Counted from the first letter of the stretch, positions 1-8,823 are shown. The stretch is 64,000 bases of DNA from Microvirga terrestris (GCF_015694425.1 NZ_JADQDN010000010.1:1-64000); one strand, 5' to 3'. The notes: generated by a model from the sequence alone, not told the origin. Made by a program: numbers and translations.

Positions 1-761
1 GAGCGGGCGAGCTGGCCGACCTCGTCCTTGCGCTCGACCCCCGTGACGCTCACCTCCAGATCGCCCGAAGCCAAGCGACCCATCGCTCCCGTCATCGAGC
101 CCAACGGACGCGTGATCCCGTAAACCGTAATCGCGCCAATGAGGCCAAGAGCAACAAGGATGCCGACAGCCGCAGAGGAAATCAGCATCCAAGAAGTGCT
201 GGAGGCCAGCGCATCGGCATCGTCAGCGGCCTGAGCCAGAGACTTCTTGGCTCCCTCAATGCGCTCGGCGAGAAGTCCTCGGATCTTGATACGAACATCT
301 CGGCCTTCGCCGTTGGAAATCTTGAGAGCGCCCGAGTCATCGTTCACACGAGCCCGCTCGATGCTCTTTTCCATGAAGCCGAAGTAATTCGCGACCTGGG
401 TCTTCACCTCGGTATAGCTGGCTTTCCTCTCGGCCGTATCAGCGAGAGCCAGAAGCTCATCCGCATGCTGGAGCGCTGCGTCCTTGTATTTATCGAACTG
501 CTTCGCGGCCGAATTCATCAGGTCGCCAGGCTCGTACAGGATGATGTTTTTCTCCTGAATCGACGCCTCATTCACCTCAGCATTGATCTGGAGCGTCAGC
601 ACTTGGCGTGCGACTTCCTGCTCCACCAGTTTCTGGGTGTCCTGCGCCATGTGGTTCAAACCGATGTCGGCGAGAAAAATGAGACCCGCTGTAATCGCGA
701 CGAAAATGGTGACCGGGATGGCCAGCTTCGTGAGAAGCTTCAAATTATTGAGAAAACGCAT
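1..761 (-). CDS. Methyl-accepting chemotaxis protein, N-terminal part (cut by window edge)
   Basis: The first 253 residues of a transmembrane chemoreceptor are present; the signalling half lies beyond base 1. The reading frame was translated by hand from the ATG at 761 (MRFLNNLKLLTKL). A first membrane segment spans about residues 12-32 and a periplasmic, mostly helical sensor region residues 33-190. A second membrane segment spans about 191-214, followed directly by a HAMP linker (ITRPLGSMTGAMGRLASG, then RKDEVGQLA). The periplasmic part looks like a four-helix-bundle ligand domain. The MCP signalling domain is assumed from this architecture; a HAMP-containing histidine kinase or cyclase cannot be excluded without the missing C-terminus. 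Confidence 0.8.
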   Translation of the reverse strand, partial: MRFLNNLKLLTKLAIPVTIFVAITAGLIFLADIGLNHMAQDTQKLVEQEVARQVLTLQINAEVNEASIQEKNIILYEPGDLMNSAAKQFDKYKDAALQHADELLALADTAERKASYTEVKTQVANYFGFMEKSIERARVNDDSGALKISNGEGRDVRIKIRGLLAERIEGAKKSLAQAADDADALASSTSWMLISSAAVGILVALGLIGAITVYGITRPLGSMTGAMGRLASGDLEVSVTGVERKDEVGQLAR

Positions 762-1123
762 CGTCTTTCGGTGACCTGTCCGCATCGCCGCGGAGAGCGC
801 GCGCCCCCCTGGCACGCAATATTCAGGTGAGAAGACCATTAGACAGATAAGTAAATGAGATATTAATTGAACATCATAAAAACTACTGAATAAATTCTTT
901 AGGTATTAATACGTATATCAACGTTCACCTCTAAACTTTCCACGTTGATACTTACTTCGGAATGTCATTCCTCATCTGGATCTGCCTCATATTCCCTTTA
1001 GGCAGAATCATCGCCCGCTCGAGACGGCTCCTGTTCCAGAGCCTGCCCAATGCCTTCGTCACGGCTTGATCCCTGACGCGCCTGATGTCAGCTCCCGGCA
1101 GGGACACTTTTCGCGGAGAAAGC
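762..1123. promoter_or_regulatory. AT-rich upstream region of the chemoreceptor with a 9-bp inverted repeat
   Basis: This 362-base gap separates the start of the chemoreceptor gene from the end of the ABC exporter gene, both on the minus strand. Bases 836-960 are clearly AT-richer than the surrounding sequence. They contain a perfect inverted repeat, TATCAACGT (916-924) and ACGTTGATA (942-950), with a 17-base spacer, placed about 155-190 bases upstream of the receptor start. It could be an operator or a hairpin. No coding sequence was recognised in the gap. Confidence 0.45.
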
Positions 1124-2923
1124 CTACTCGGCGGCTTCGCTGTGCTCCCGCTCGCCGGTGAACTGGAGGCGCGCGAGCCGCGCGTAAAGGCCGCTCTGGG
1201 CGAGCAGCGCCTCGTGGGTCCCTTCCTCGACGATCCGGCCCTGGTCCATGACCAGGATCCGATCGGCGGAGCGGATTGTGGCGAGCCGGTGGGCGATGAC
1301 GAGGGTGGTGCGGCCTTCCATTAACCGGTCGAGGGCGCCTTGAACCTTGCGTTCGCTCTCCGCGTCCAGCGCCGAGGTGGCTTCGTCGAGAAGCAGGATC
1401 GGCGCGTCCTTCAGGATGGCGCGGGCAATGGCAAGGCGTTGGCGCTGGCCGCCGGAGAGCGTCACGCCGCGCTCGCCGATCATGGTGTGGTAGCCCTGCG
1501 GCATGGCCCGGATGAAGCCGTCGGCGGAGGCGAGCTCGGCAGCGCGGCGCACGTCGTCCTCCGTGGCCTCGAGCTTGCCATAGCGAATGTTGTCGAGAAC
1601 GCTTGAGGCGAAGATCGTCGGCTCCTGCGGCACAAGAGCCATGCGGGCGCGCAAGGCAACGGGATCGGCCTCGTGGATAGGAACGCCATCGACCCAGATC
1701 GTGCCGCCCTGCGGATCGTAGAAGCGCAGGAGAAGTTGCAGGATCGTGCTCTTGCCGGCCCCCGAAGGCCCGACGATGGCGACCCTTTCACCGGCACTCA
1801 CGGTCAGGCTCAGGCCATGGAGAGCGCGTTGCTCGGAGCGGGTCGGATAGGCGAAATGCACGTCCTTGAAGGCCACCGTGCCCAGGGGCGGGTTCGGCAG
1901 GGGCTTCGGGTTGCGCGGCGCCTCGATGGCGGGTTTGGTGGCGAGGATTTCACCGAGGCGCTCCGCCGCGCCGGCGGCTTGAGCAAGTTCGCCATAGACC
2001 TCCGAGAGCTGCCCGAGGGAGCTTGCGGCGAAGACCGCGTAAAGGACGAACTGCGACAGACGCCCGCCCGTCATGGTGCCGGCCAGCACGTCCTGCGCGC
2101 CGTACCAGAGCACGGCCACGACGCTGGCCGAAACCAGGAAGAGGCCCGCACCTGTCAGAAACGCCCGCATGGTGGTGGAGAGCCGGGCCGCACTGAAAGC
2201 CTCCTCGGCGGCTACGGCGAAGCGGGAAGCGGTCGCGCGTTCCATGCCGAACGCCTGCATGGTGCGCACCGCCCCGACGGCCTCCGCCGCATAGGCCGAG
2301 GCGTCGGCCAGGCGATCCTGCGCCGCCCGCGAGCGGCGCCGCACGGCACGGCCCGAGAACACGAGGGGCAGGACGATGACCGGAATGGCGAGCAGCACGA
2401 GGGCCGAGAGCTTCGGGCTCGTGATGATCATGAGCACCGTCGCGCCCAGGAACAGGAACAGGTTGCGCAGCGCGATCGAGATGCTGACCCCGAAGGCCGC
2501 TTTGACCTGGGTGGTGTCGGCGGTGAGCCGCGAGACGATCTCGCCGCTCTTGGTCTGATCGAAGAAGGCCGGGTCGAGGGAGGTCAGGTGGCGGAACACG
2601 GCGGAGCGAAGGTCCGCCACCACCCGCTCGCCCAGGGTGATGACGCAGTAATAGCGAAACGCGCTGGCCAGAGCCAGGATGCCGACCACGCCGATGAGGA
2701 GGATAAAATACGCGTTGATGTAGTCGCGGCCCTGGTCCGAGAAACCGAAATCGATGACCCGGCGCACTGCGATAGGAACGATGAGCGTGGCCGCGGAGGC
2801 CAGCGTGAGGGCTACCAGCGCCGCGGCAATCCTGCCCTTGTAAGCGAGGCCGTAAGGAATGAGCGGTCTCAGAGCGCTAAGCGCGGCCTTGGAGCGGGAT
2901 GGGTCGGAGGGCAAATCGGCCAT
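1124..2923 (-). CDS. ABC transporter, fused permease and ATPase (MsbA/ABCB-type exporter half)
   Basis: This is a 599-residue half-transporter expected to work as a homodimer in the inner membrane, exporting a lipid or hydrophobic compound. Six membrane helices fill about residues 30-290. The nucleotide-binding domain follows with Walker A GPSGAGKST at 385-393, signature LSGGQ at 489-493, Walker B ILLLDE at 509-514 and switch histidine H545. Order and length fit the lipid A/multidrug exporter family, but the substrate cannot be read from sequence. It stands upstream of and divergent from rpmE. The start at 2923 (MADLPSDPSR) gives a normal length for the family. Confidence 0.9.
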   Translation of the reverse strand: MADLPSDPSRSKAALSALRPLIPYGLAYKGRIAAALVALTLASAATLIVPIAVRRVIDFGFSDQGRDYINAYFILLIGVVGILALASAFRYYCVITLGERVVADLRSAVFRHLTSLDPAFFDQTKSGEIVSRLTADTTQVKAAFGVSISIALRNLFLFLGATVLMIITSPKLSALVLLAIPVIVLPLVFSGRAVRRRSRAAQDRLADASAYAAEAVGAVRTMQAFGMERATASRFAVAAEEAFSAARLSTTMRAFLTGAGLFLVSASVVAVLWYGAQDVLAGTMTGGRLSQFVLYAVFAASSLGQLSEVYGELAQAAGAAERLGEILATKPAIEAPRNPKPLPNPPLGTVAFKDVHFAYPTRSEQRALHGLSLTVSAGERVAIVGPSGAGKSTILQLLLRFYDPQGGTIWVDGVPIHEADPVALRARMALVPQEPTIFASSVLDNIRYGKLEATEDDVRRAAELASADGFIRAMPQGYHTMIGERGVTLSGGQRQRLAIARAILKDAPILLLDEATSALDAESERKVQGALDRLMEGRTTLVIAHRLATIRSADRILVMDQGRIVEEGTHEALLAQSGLYARLARLQFTGEREHSEAAE

Positions 2924-3180
2924 GTCAGCCTTCGTTGACGAAAATCACGGATCGGAGCTGCTTCCTTTGGCATGGGATCAGCCCTTGTCTTTTGAGCTGT
3001 CTCAATTTCCGGCAGCGAACCAAGCTTACGTTGCCAAAAAATGCTCTGGGACGGTTTAGCACCTTTGCCCCGGCTTGTTTCAACCACCTAAGTGAGGTAT
3101 AGGCGCGCATTCATCAATTCAGGCTCGATTTCACATTGCGGGCTGACCAGACTTGGCTGGCCGCGAGAAGGACTATGGCA

Positions 3181-3420
3181 ATGGCGCGCAAAGATACCGA
3201 TCACCCCGACTACCACTTCATCAAGGTGGTCATGACCAACGGCACCGAGTACACGACCCGCTCGACCTACGGCAAAGAGGGCGACACCCTCAACCTCGAC
3301 ATCGACCCGAGCACCCATCCGGCCTGGACCGGCGGCTCGCAGCAGCTACTGGACCGCGGCGGCCGCGTGTCGCGCTTCAACTCGCGCTTCGGCGGCCTGA
3401 GCCTCGGCGGCAAGAAGTAA
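3181..3420 (+). CDS. rpmE: 50S ribosomal protein L31
   Basis: A 79-residue L31 protein of the large ribosomal subunit. The conserved core [16 protein letters not shown], the [15 protein letters not shown] segment and the tail [14 protein letters not shown] are visible. There is no cysteine, so this is the form without the zinc ribbon. The start was set at ATG 3181 because GAGAAGG lies nine bases upstream; the ATG at 3175 has poor spacing. A strong hairpin terminator follows at 3458-3485. The gene stands between an ABC exporter and rcdA, an order I recall from other Hyphomicrobiales. Confidence 0.95.
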   Translation: MARKDTDHPDYHFIKVVMTNGTEYTTRSTYGKEGDTLNLDIDPSTHPAWTGGSQQLLDRGGRVSRFNSRFGGLSLGGKK

Positions 3421-3457
3421 CCGGGCGCCTCGCGCCGGTTGTTTCAACCCGGAATAC

Positions 3458-3485
3458 AAAAAGCCCCGCTCTAGCGGGGCTTTTT
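3458..3485. terminator. Bidirectional terminator between rpmE and rcdA
   Basis: A perfect stem AGCCCCGCT / AGCGGGGCT is flanked by five A on the left and five T on the right, so it can end transcription of rpmE on the plus strand and of rcdA on the minus strand. Confidence 0.9.
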
Positions 3486-3494
3486 CATTGTGTC

Positions 3495-4025
3495 CTATTC
3501 AGTCGGCCCAAAGGCTTTCTGGAGCATGCCAAGCTGGGCCGCGATCGGGTTGGGCGGTGCTTGGCGGGGAGCGGGTCCGGTCTCGGACATAAGCCGCTCC
3601 AGATGAAGGATCCGGGCATGGAGACGGGTCGCGAGACCCATGAGCTCCCGCAACCGTTCCGGCAATGCCTCATACTCGCCGATGCTCGTGGTGGTCTCCG
3701 ACGAGTTCAACCGCACCCTGTTCTTCTCGGTCTGGGCCTGATCGGGAGAGATCTCTCCTTCGGCGACGGCCCGCTGCAGCAGCAGCCACGAGGCGACCTG
3801 CATCAGGCGGGTGGTGAGCCGCATGCTTTCGCTGGCATAGACAAGGCTCGTCTGGCGCTCCAAGTGACTGGACTCCTCCCGGCCCGGGCCGTCGAGATAG
3901 GCCGCCGTCTCCTCGATCAGCTCCATGCCCTCCTGGAACAGGGCCCTGAAGGCATCCGACCCCACGAAGCTCTGCCCGAACCGGACAGGATCGACACCAA
4001 GCTGGATCACGTCGGGTTCGTTCAC
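3495..4025 (-). CDS. rcdA: RcdA-like regulator of CtrA degradation (DUF1465)
   Basis: A 176-residue, largely helical protein of the DUF1465 family, to which Caulobacter RcdA belongs. RcdA is an adaptor that joins CpdR-primed ClpXP and helps deliver substrates, leading to removal of the master regulator CtrA. Visible features are FVGSDAFRALFQEGM near residue 25, SESMRLTTRLMQVASWLLLQ in the middle and a long C-terminal helix (LMGLATRLHARILHLERL). The start is set at GTG 4025 because GGGAGA lies five bases upstream and the length then matches RcdA; an upstream ATG at 4076 would add an unlikely Arg/Pro-rich leader. A TATAAT-like -10 lies at 4083-4088 on the minus strand. The partner CpdR is encoded 32 kb away. 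Confidence 0.82.
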   Translation of the reverse strand: MNEPDVIQLGVDPVRFGQSFVGSDAFRALFQEGMELIEETAAYLDGPGREESSHLERQTSLVYASESMRLTTRLMQVASWLLLQRAVAEGEISPDQAQTEKNRVRLNSSETTTSIGEYEALPERLRELMGLATRLHARILHLERLMSETGPAPRQAPPNPIAAQLGMLQKAFGPTE

Positions 4026-4138
4026 GCGTCTCTCCCAAAGACCTCGCCTCCGCCAGGGCGGAGGGCTGCAATTCATGAGACGATTATAGGACGGTCCGGG
4101 AAGACTTGCCTCGGTAACCTCTTCTTAAGGTTAAGCCG

Positions 4139-4243
4139 GCGCATCGGGCGAAAAAGCGGTTCTGGTTTTAGTGCCACAGATGCGCAAATCAAAGAAAGTC
4201 ATCGGGTCAATCCCAAAAGGGCAAATCCACTTTCGGGTCTGAC
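4139..4243. repeat. Decayed copy of a composite double-hairpin repeat
   Basis: This 105-base element lies in the 366-base gap 4026-4391. It matches, with many changes, the intact copy at 43663-43774. The first hairpin keeps its outer arms GCGCATC and GATGCGC; the second keeps CCCAAAAGGGCAAATCCACTT in degraded pairing. The rest of the gap holds the rcdA promoter area, a terminator at 4249-4275 and a hairpin GCATCCAGG / CCTGGATGC at 4326-4349. I see no gene in it. Confidence 0.65.
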
Positions 4244-4248
4244 GCCCC

Positions 4249-4275
4249 AAAAAATTGAGCCGCTCGTGGCGGCTC
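4249..4275 (-). terminator. Terminator downstream of the DUF1192 gene
   Basis: Read on the minus strand, GAGCCGC CACGA GCGGCTC forms a seven-base-pair stem followed by AATTTTTT. It lies 117 bases after the DUF1192 stop codon and before the rcdA promoter area. Confidence 0.7.
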
Positions 4276-4391
4276 TTGAAGTCTAACAGGGAAGCGTCAA
4301 ACAGAGTGAGCCTCTAAGCCACTCAGCATCCAGGGAGAGACCTGGATGCCCTATTCATGCTCGAAAATGGTTAATGGGCGGTTAAAGATCC

Positions 4392-4598
4392 TCAGGCCTG
4401 GCCAAGCTTGAAGAAGGCGCTCGCAGCAGCCAGGGAGCTTTCCTTCTTGGCCCTCGCCTCCTTGAGGCGGGCGATCTCCCGCTCAAGCATCTCGACGCGC
4501 TCATCGAGTTCGTCGATGGAGAGCATCGACAGGTCCTGACCGATTTCGTGTCCGCTGACGAGGGGCCGCGGTTCATCAGCGAAGGGATCGAGGGCCAT
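4392..4598 (-). CDS. DUF1192 family small protein
   Basis: A 68-residue acidic protein starting MALDPFADEPRP, with a predicted coiled coil in about residues 25-55 (SIDELDERVEMLEREIARLK). It fits the DUF1192 family of small alphaproteobacterial proteins, whose function I do not know. The start at ATG 4598 is supported by GAGGAGA six bases upstream; a longer frame to 4655 has no such site. It is divergent from the quinone oxidoreductase gene with 100 bases between their starts. Confidence 0.82.
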   Translation of the reverse strand: MALDPFADEPRPLVSGHEIGQDLSMLSIDELDERVEMLEREIARLKEARAKKESSLAAASAFFKLGQA

Positions 4599-4698
4599 GG
4601 CATTCTCCTCTTCAAGGGTGGTCGTGAGGTTAGTCGGACGTGTGTTCCTTGCCAACGGGGCCTATATCCCGGGAGAGTGTTGACCAAAGGAGGGAAAA

Positions 4699-5697
4699 AT
4701 GGGGCAGATTCCGGACATGATGCGCGCCATCATCGCGGAAGGAAGCGGCGGACCCGAGGTCCTCAAGGTCGTGCAGCGCCCCGTTCCCAGGCCGGGAGAC
4801 GGTGAAATCCTGGTGCGCGTGAAGGCCGCAGGGGTGAACCGCCCCGACGTGATCCAGCGCCAGGGCGGCTATCCGCCTCCGCCCGGGGCACCGGATATTC
4901 TCGGGCTTGAGATTGCCGGCGAGGTGGTAGCCGCAGGTCCCAGTGCCGGGCGCTTCTCGGTCGGCCAGCCCGTCATGGCCCTGGTGCCGGGCGGAGGCTA
5001 TGCGGATTACGCGGTCGTGCACGAGAGCAACGCCCTACCCGTTCCTCCGGGCCTGTCCAACGAGGAGGCCGGGGCGATCCCGGAAACCTACTTCACCGTC
5101 TGGACCAACGTGTTCGACCGGGGCCATCTCCAGGCCGGCGAGACCTTCCTGGTCCATGGCGGCACCTCGGGTATCGGCACCACGGCGATCCAGCTCGCCA
5201 AGGCGTTCGGCGCCACGGTCATCGCCACGGCCGGATCCCAGGAGAAATGCGACGCCTGCCTGCGGCTTGGCGCCGACGTGGCGATCAACTACCGAACCCA
5301 GGATTTCGTGGCGGCCGTGAAGGAGGCCACAGGCGGCCGGGGCGCGGACCTGATCCTCGACATGGTGGGCGGCGACTACATTCCGCGCAACTACGAGGCG
5401 GCGGCCCAGGACGGGCGGATCGTGCAGATCGCGTTTCTGCAAAGCCCCAAGGTCGAGGTCGACTTCCGCCGCCTGATGGTCAAGCGGCTCACCCACACGG
5501 GTTCGACCCTGCGGCCCCGTTCGCCGGCGGAAAAGGCGGTTATCGCCCGCGCGCTCGAGGACAAGGTCTGGCCGCTTCTCGCCCAAGGGCGCTGCCGGCC
5601 TGTGATGGATTCAACCTTCGCCTTTGAGGATGTGGCCAAGGCCCATGCCCGCATGGACGGGGGCGAGCATATCGGGAAGATCGTGCTGAGCCTCTAG
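4699..5697 (+). CDS. NAD(P)H quinone oxidoreductase, zeta-crystallin type
   Basis: A 332-residue medium-chain dehydrogenase/reductase without the zinc-binding cysteines, of the PIG3/QOR type that reduces quinones with NADPH. The N-terminal GroES-like fold includes AAGVNRPDVIQRQGGYPPPPG (43-63) and the Rossmann domain includes HGGTSGIG (153-160) for cofactor binding. The ATG at 4699 has AAAGGAGG just upstream, a near-ideal ribosome site. The physiological quinone or enone substrate is unknown. It appears to be a single-gene unit. Confidence 0.87.
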   Translation: MGQIPDMMRAIIAEGSGGPEVLKVVQRPVPRPGDGEILVRVKAAGVNRPDVIQRQGGYPPPPGAPDILGLEIAGEVVAAGPSAGRFSVGQPVMALVPGGGYADYAVVHESNALPVPPGLSNEEAGAIPETYFTVWTNVFDRGHLQAGETFLVHGGTSGIGTTAIQLAKAFGATVIATAGSQEKCDACLRLGADVAINYRTQDFVAAVKEATGGRGADLILDMVGGDYIPRNYEAAAQDGRIVQIAFLQSPKVEVDFRRLMVKRLTHTGSTLRPRSPAEKAVIARALEDKVWPLLAQGRCRPVMDSTFAFEDVAKAHARMDGGEHIGKIVLSL

Positions 5698-5707
5698 CGT
5701 CAGGCCG

Positions 5708-5754
5708 GAGCATCGGATCGGAAAACCTGAAACCAATTTTCGGGCCCGATGCTC
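5708..5754. repeat. Partial copy (second hairpin only) of the composite repeat
   Basis: GAGCATCGG (5708-5716) and CCGATGCTC (5746-5754) form a perfect nine-base-pair outer stem with an AT-rich inner part. The arms and the adjacent TTTTCGGGC are the same as in the second hairpin of the intact copy at 43724-43774. It lies just after the oxidoreductase stop codon and may act as its terminator. Confidence 0.65.
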
Positions 5755-5910
5755 AAAAGTTTGCAACATCGCGGCACGATCCCTATAATCATCCCGTTTC
5801 CCTCACATCGTGAGACGAGATGCTCCGGTCCGCACCGGTTCGGAGCGCAAGAGAGTTTTGCCGTGCGGCGCCGAAATGTCCGGCGCCCGGCCTGAAGGAG
5901 GTTCGCTTAC

Positions 5911-6630
5911 ATGTCCCAGGGACCGCTGATGCCGAAGGCGACGGCCGTTTGGCTCGTCGAGAATACGTCGCTGTCGTTCGACCAGATCGCCGACTTCTGC
6001 AAGCTCCACCCGCTCGAGGTGAAGGGCATTGCCGATGGCGAAGTGGCGGCGGGCATCAAGGGAGCGGACCCCATCTCCATGGGCCAGCTGACCCGCGAGG
6101 AAATCGAGAAGGCGCAGAGCGATCCGAGCCACCGCCTTCGTCTGGCTGAGTCGCGCGTGAAGCTGCCCGAGCAGAAGAAAATCAAGAAGGGCCCGCGCTA
6201 CACCCCCGTGTCGCGCCGTCACGACCGTCCGAACGCGATCCTCTGGCTGGTGCGCAACCATCCGGAGCTCAAGGACGCGCAGATCATGCGTCTCGTGGGC
6301 ACCACCAAGACCACGATCCAGCAGGTCCGCGACCGCACCCATTGGAACTCGGCAAGCCTCACCCCCATGGACCCGGTGACCCTGGGCCTGTGCTCGCAGA
6401 TCGATCTCGACTTTGAAGTGCAGCGCGCCGCCAAGGACCGTCCGCAGGTGGAAGCCCAGGACCATGGCGGCACCCTGATGCCGGCGGAAGTCTCCACGGC
6501 CCCCGAGCGGCCCGTCGACCCCTTCACGGACATGAGCCGGCCGAAGCCGGTTCAGGAAGAGACCATCGACGTTAACTCGGTCTTCGCCAAGCTCAAGACG
6601 CTCAAGCGTGACGACGAGGATGAGGAATAA
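5911..6630 (+). CDS. trcR: Cell-cycle transcriptional regulator TrcR (DUF1013)
   Basis: A 239-residue protein matching the DUF1013 family, known in Caulobacter and Sinorhizobium as the cell-cycle regulator TrcR. Conserved stretches include MPKATAVWLVENTSLSFDQI near the N-terminus, the basic KKGPRYTPVSRRHDRPNAI at about 90-108 and LRLVGTTKTTIQQVRDR-like helix-turn-helix sequence (HPELKDAQIMRLVGTTK). Both wings look like DNA-binding helix-turn-helix units. A GAAGGAGG site precedes the ATG at 5911. A strong terminator follows at 6641-6668, so it is probably monocistronic. Confidence 0.85.
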   Translation: MSQGPLMPKATAVWLVENTSLSFDQIADFCKLHPLEVKGIADGEVAAGIKGADPISMGQLTREEIEKAQSDPSHRLRLAESRVKLPEQKKIKKGPRYTPVSRRHDRPNAILWLVRNHPELKDAQIMRLVGTTKTTIQQVRDRTHWNSASLTPMDPVTLGLCSQIDLDFEVQRAAKDRPQVEAQDHGGTLMPAEVSTAPERPVDPFTDMSRPKPVQEETIDVNSVFAKLKTLKRDDEDEE

Positions 6631-6640
6631 GGTTTACGCA

Positions 6641-6668
6641 AAAAGGCCCGGATCGCTCCGGGCCTTTT
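6641..6668 (+). terminator. Terminator of trcR
   Basis: GGCCCGGA TCGC TCCGGGCC forms an eight-base-pair stem followed by TTTTT and preceded by AAAAA, 10 bases after the trcR stop codon. Confidence 0.9.
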
Positions 6669-6675
6669 TGCTTTG

Positions 6676-6899
6676 TAGTCAGCCCGGACGAAGCGCAACG
6701 TAGATCCGGGATCGCCGGATGAGTGTGGCACGACAGCCCTCCTCCCCCTTGTGGGGAGGAGTTGGAGGTGGGGGTGCCGCGCAGGACTAGTTCAAGGTTG
6801 GCGCTCACACCCCCACCCTGGCCCTCCCCACAAGGGGGAGGGAAACCCGCGCTACATCCTGAAGCCGATCTCGGGTCGGCTTCGCCGTCCGGGATGACA
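6676..6899. repeat. Composite intergenic repeat block with long GC-rich palindrome
   Basis: Between trcR and prpE lie two repeat types. A palindrome at about 6737-6842 pairs a left arm (CCTCCCCCTTGTGGGGAGG, then GGTGGGGGTG) with a matching right arm (CACCCCCACC, then CCTCCCCACAAGGGGGAGG). It is flanked by pieces reading CCCGGACGAAGCGCAACG (6679-6696) and TCGGCTTCGCCGTCCGGGA (6876-6894), a motif family common between genes in this group of bacteria. The block is non-coding. Confidence 0.7.
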
Positions 6900-6909
6900 T
6901 TCGCTAGCC

Positions 6910-8823
6910 TCAGCCCACCAGCCCCCTCGCCTTCAGCACGTCGCCGATCTCCTCCAGGATGATCGGGTCATCGATGGTGGCGGGCGTGGTCCAGGGGTCG
7001 CCGTCAGCAATCTTTTTCATGGTGCCGCGCAGGATCTTGCCGGATCGGGTCTTGGGCAGCCGCGGCACGGTGATGGCGAGCTTGAAGGCGGCCACGGGTC
7101 CGATCTTGTCGCGCACGAGGCCGATGAGATCCTTCTCGATCTCCTCAGGGGTCTTCTGCACGCCGGACTTCAGCACCACGAAGCCGCACGGCACCTCGCC
7201 CTTGAGCGCGTCCTTCACGCCGATGACCGCACATTCGGCAACCGCCGGGTGCGAGGCCAGAACCTCCTCCATGCCGCCGGTCGACAGGCGATGGCCCGCC
7301 ACGTTGATGATGTCGTCCGTGCGGCCCATGACCCAGACATAACCGTCCTCGTCGATGTAGCCTGCATCGGAAGTGTTGTAGTAGCCGGGGTAGACGGAGA
7401 GATAAGCTTCCTTGAATCGCTGCTCGGCCTGCCAAAGGGTCGGCAAAGCGCCGGGCGGGAGCGGCAGTTTGATGACGATGGCCCCCATGGTGCCGGGGGC
7501 GACCTGCTTGCCGCCTTCATCCAGCACCTGCACCGTGTAGCCCGGCAGCGGCACCGTGGGGGAACCGTGCTTGACCGGAAGTGCCCCAAGGCCTAGCGGG
7601 TTGCCGACCACCGGCCAGCCCGTCTCCGTCTGCCACCAATGGTCGATGACCGGAACCTGTAGGATGTCCTCGGCCCATTTCACCGTGTCGGGATCCGCCC
7701 GCTCGCCGGCGAGAAACAGGGCGCGGAAGGCCGAGAGATCGTATCGCTTCAGGAGTTCCGCACCCGGATCCTCCTTCTTGATCGCCCGGAAGGCGGTCGG
7801 CGCCGTGAATAAGGTCACGACTCCATGGTCGGCGATCACCCTCCAATAGGCACCGGCATCGGGCGTTCCCACGGGTTTGCCCTCGTAGAGGATCGCCGTG
7901 CAGCCATGAAGCAGTGGGCCGTAGACGATGTAGGAATGGCCGACCACCCAGCCCACATCGGAAGCGGCCCAGAAGACCTCGCCGGGCTCGATGCCGAAGA
8001 AATTCCCCATGGACCATTTCAACGCGACCATGTGGCCGCCGTTGTCGCGCACGACGCCCTTCGGCTTGCCGGTCGTGCCCGAGGTGTAGAGCACGTAGAG
8101 CGGATCGGTGGAGGCGACCGGCACGCATTCGGCCTGCCGTCCCTCCTGACGGGCATCGGCTATCGCCGTCTGCCAGTCCAGGTCGCGGCCTTCGACCAGG
8201 GAAGCCTCGCATTGTGGCCGCTGGTAGACGAGGCAGGCATCGGGCTTGGAAGCGGAGAGCGTGATCGCCTCGTCCAGGAGCGGCTTGTAGGGGATGGTGC
8301 GGGCGCCCTCGATGCCGCAGGACGCCGTGAGGATGGCCTTGGGCTTGGCATCGTCGATGCGGGTGGCGAGTTCCTTTGCCGCAAAGCCGCCGAACACCAC
8401 CGAGTGGATGGCCCCGATGCGGGCGCAGGCCAGCATGGCGAAGGCCGCCTCGGGAATCATCGGCATGTAGATGACGACGCGGTCGCCTTTTTGGACGCCC
8501 ATGTCCTGCAGCACGGCCGCGAGCGTCGCCACCTCGTCCTGCAATTCGGCATAGGAGATGCGGCGCTTGGAGTTCGTGACGGGGCTGTCGTAGATGATCG
8601 CCGCCTGATCGCCGCGGGCCGCCGCATGCCGGTCGACGGCGTTGTAGCAGGTGTTGCAGACGGCTCCCGTAAACCACGCGCCGTAGGTGCCGACAGCGGC
8701 GTCGAAGACTTTATCGGCGGGCTTGATCCAGTCGATCTCCCGCGCAGCCTGTGCCCAGAACCCTTCCGGATCGGCTTTCCAACCGGCATAGACCTCATGA
8801 TAGCGGCTTTGGGTCGATGACAT
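6910..8823 (-). CDS. prpE: Propionyl-CoA synthetase (AMP-forming)
   Basis: A 637-residue acyl-CoA synthetase of the acetyl-CoA synthetase family. It activates propionate (or acetate) with ATP and CoA through an acyl-AMP. The N-terminal signature YHEVYAGWKADPEGFW and the sequence around it match PrpE rather than Acs. The adenylate-forming motif YTSGTTGKPKG lies at 246-256 and the C-terminal catalytic, regulatory-acetylation lysine PKTRSGK ends at K596. It stands alone, without methylcitrate-cycle genes. Substrate preference is an inference from resemblance. Confidence 0.9.
   Translation of the reverse strand: MSSTQSRYHEVYAGWKADPEGFWAQAAREIDWIKPADKVFDAAVGTYGAWFTGAVCNTCYNAVDRHAAARGDQAAIIYDSPVTNSKRRISYAELQDEVATLAAVLQDMGVQKGDRVVIYMPMIPEAAFAMLACARIGAIHSVVFGGFAAKELATRIDDAKPKAILTASCGIEGARTIPYKPLLDEAITLSASKPDACLVYQRPQCEASLVEGRDLDWQTAIADARQEGRQAECVPVASTDPLYVLYTSGTTGKPKGVVRDNGGHMVALKWSMGNFFGIEPGEVFWAASDVGWVVGHSYIVYGPLLHGCTAILYEGKPVGTPDAGAYWRVIADHGVVTLFTAPTAFRAIKKEDPGAELLKRYDLSAFRALFLAGERADPDTVKWAEDILQVPVIDHWWQTETGWPVVGNPLGLGALPVKHGSPTVPLPGYTVQVLDEGGKQVAPGTMGAIVIKLPLPPGALPTLWQAEQRFKEAYLSVYPGYYNTSDAGYIDEDGYVWVMGRTDDIINVAGHRLSTGGMEEVLASHPAVAECAVIGVKDALKGEVPCGFVVLKSGVQKTPEEIEKDLIGLVRDKIGPVAAFKLAITVPRLPKTRSGKILRGTMKKIADGDPWTTPATIDDPIILEEIGDVLKARGLVG

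Noticed and set aside
1673..2938. A 421-residue open frame antisense to the ABC exporter gene
   Set aside because: Long antisense frames are common in GC-rich DNA; the opposite strand has a complete ABC transporter with all motifs.
3153..4286. A 377-residue plus-strand frame crossing rpmE, its terminator and rcdA
   Set aside because: It runs through two real genes and a terminator hairpin, and has no domain resemblance.
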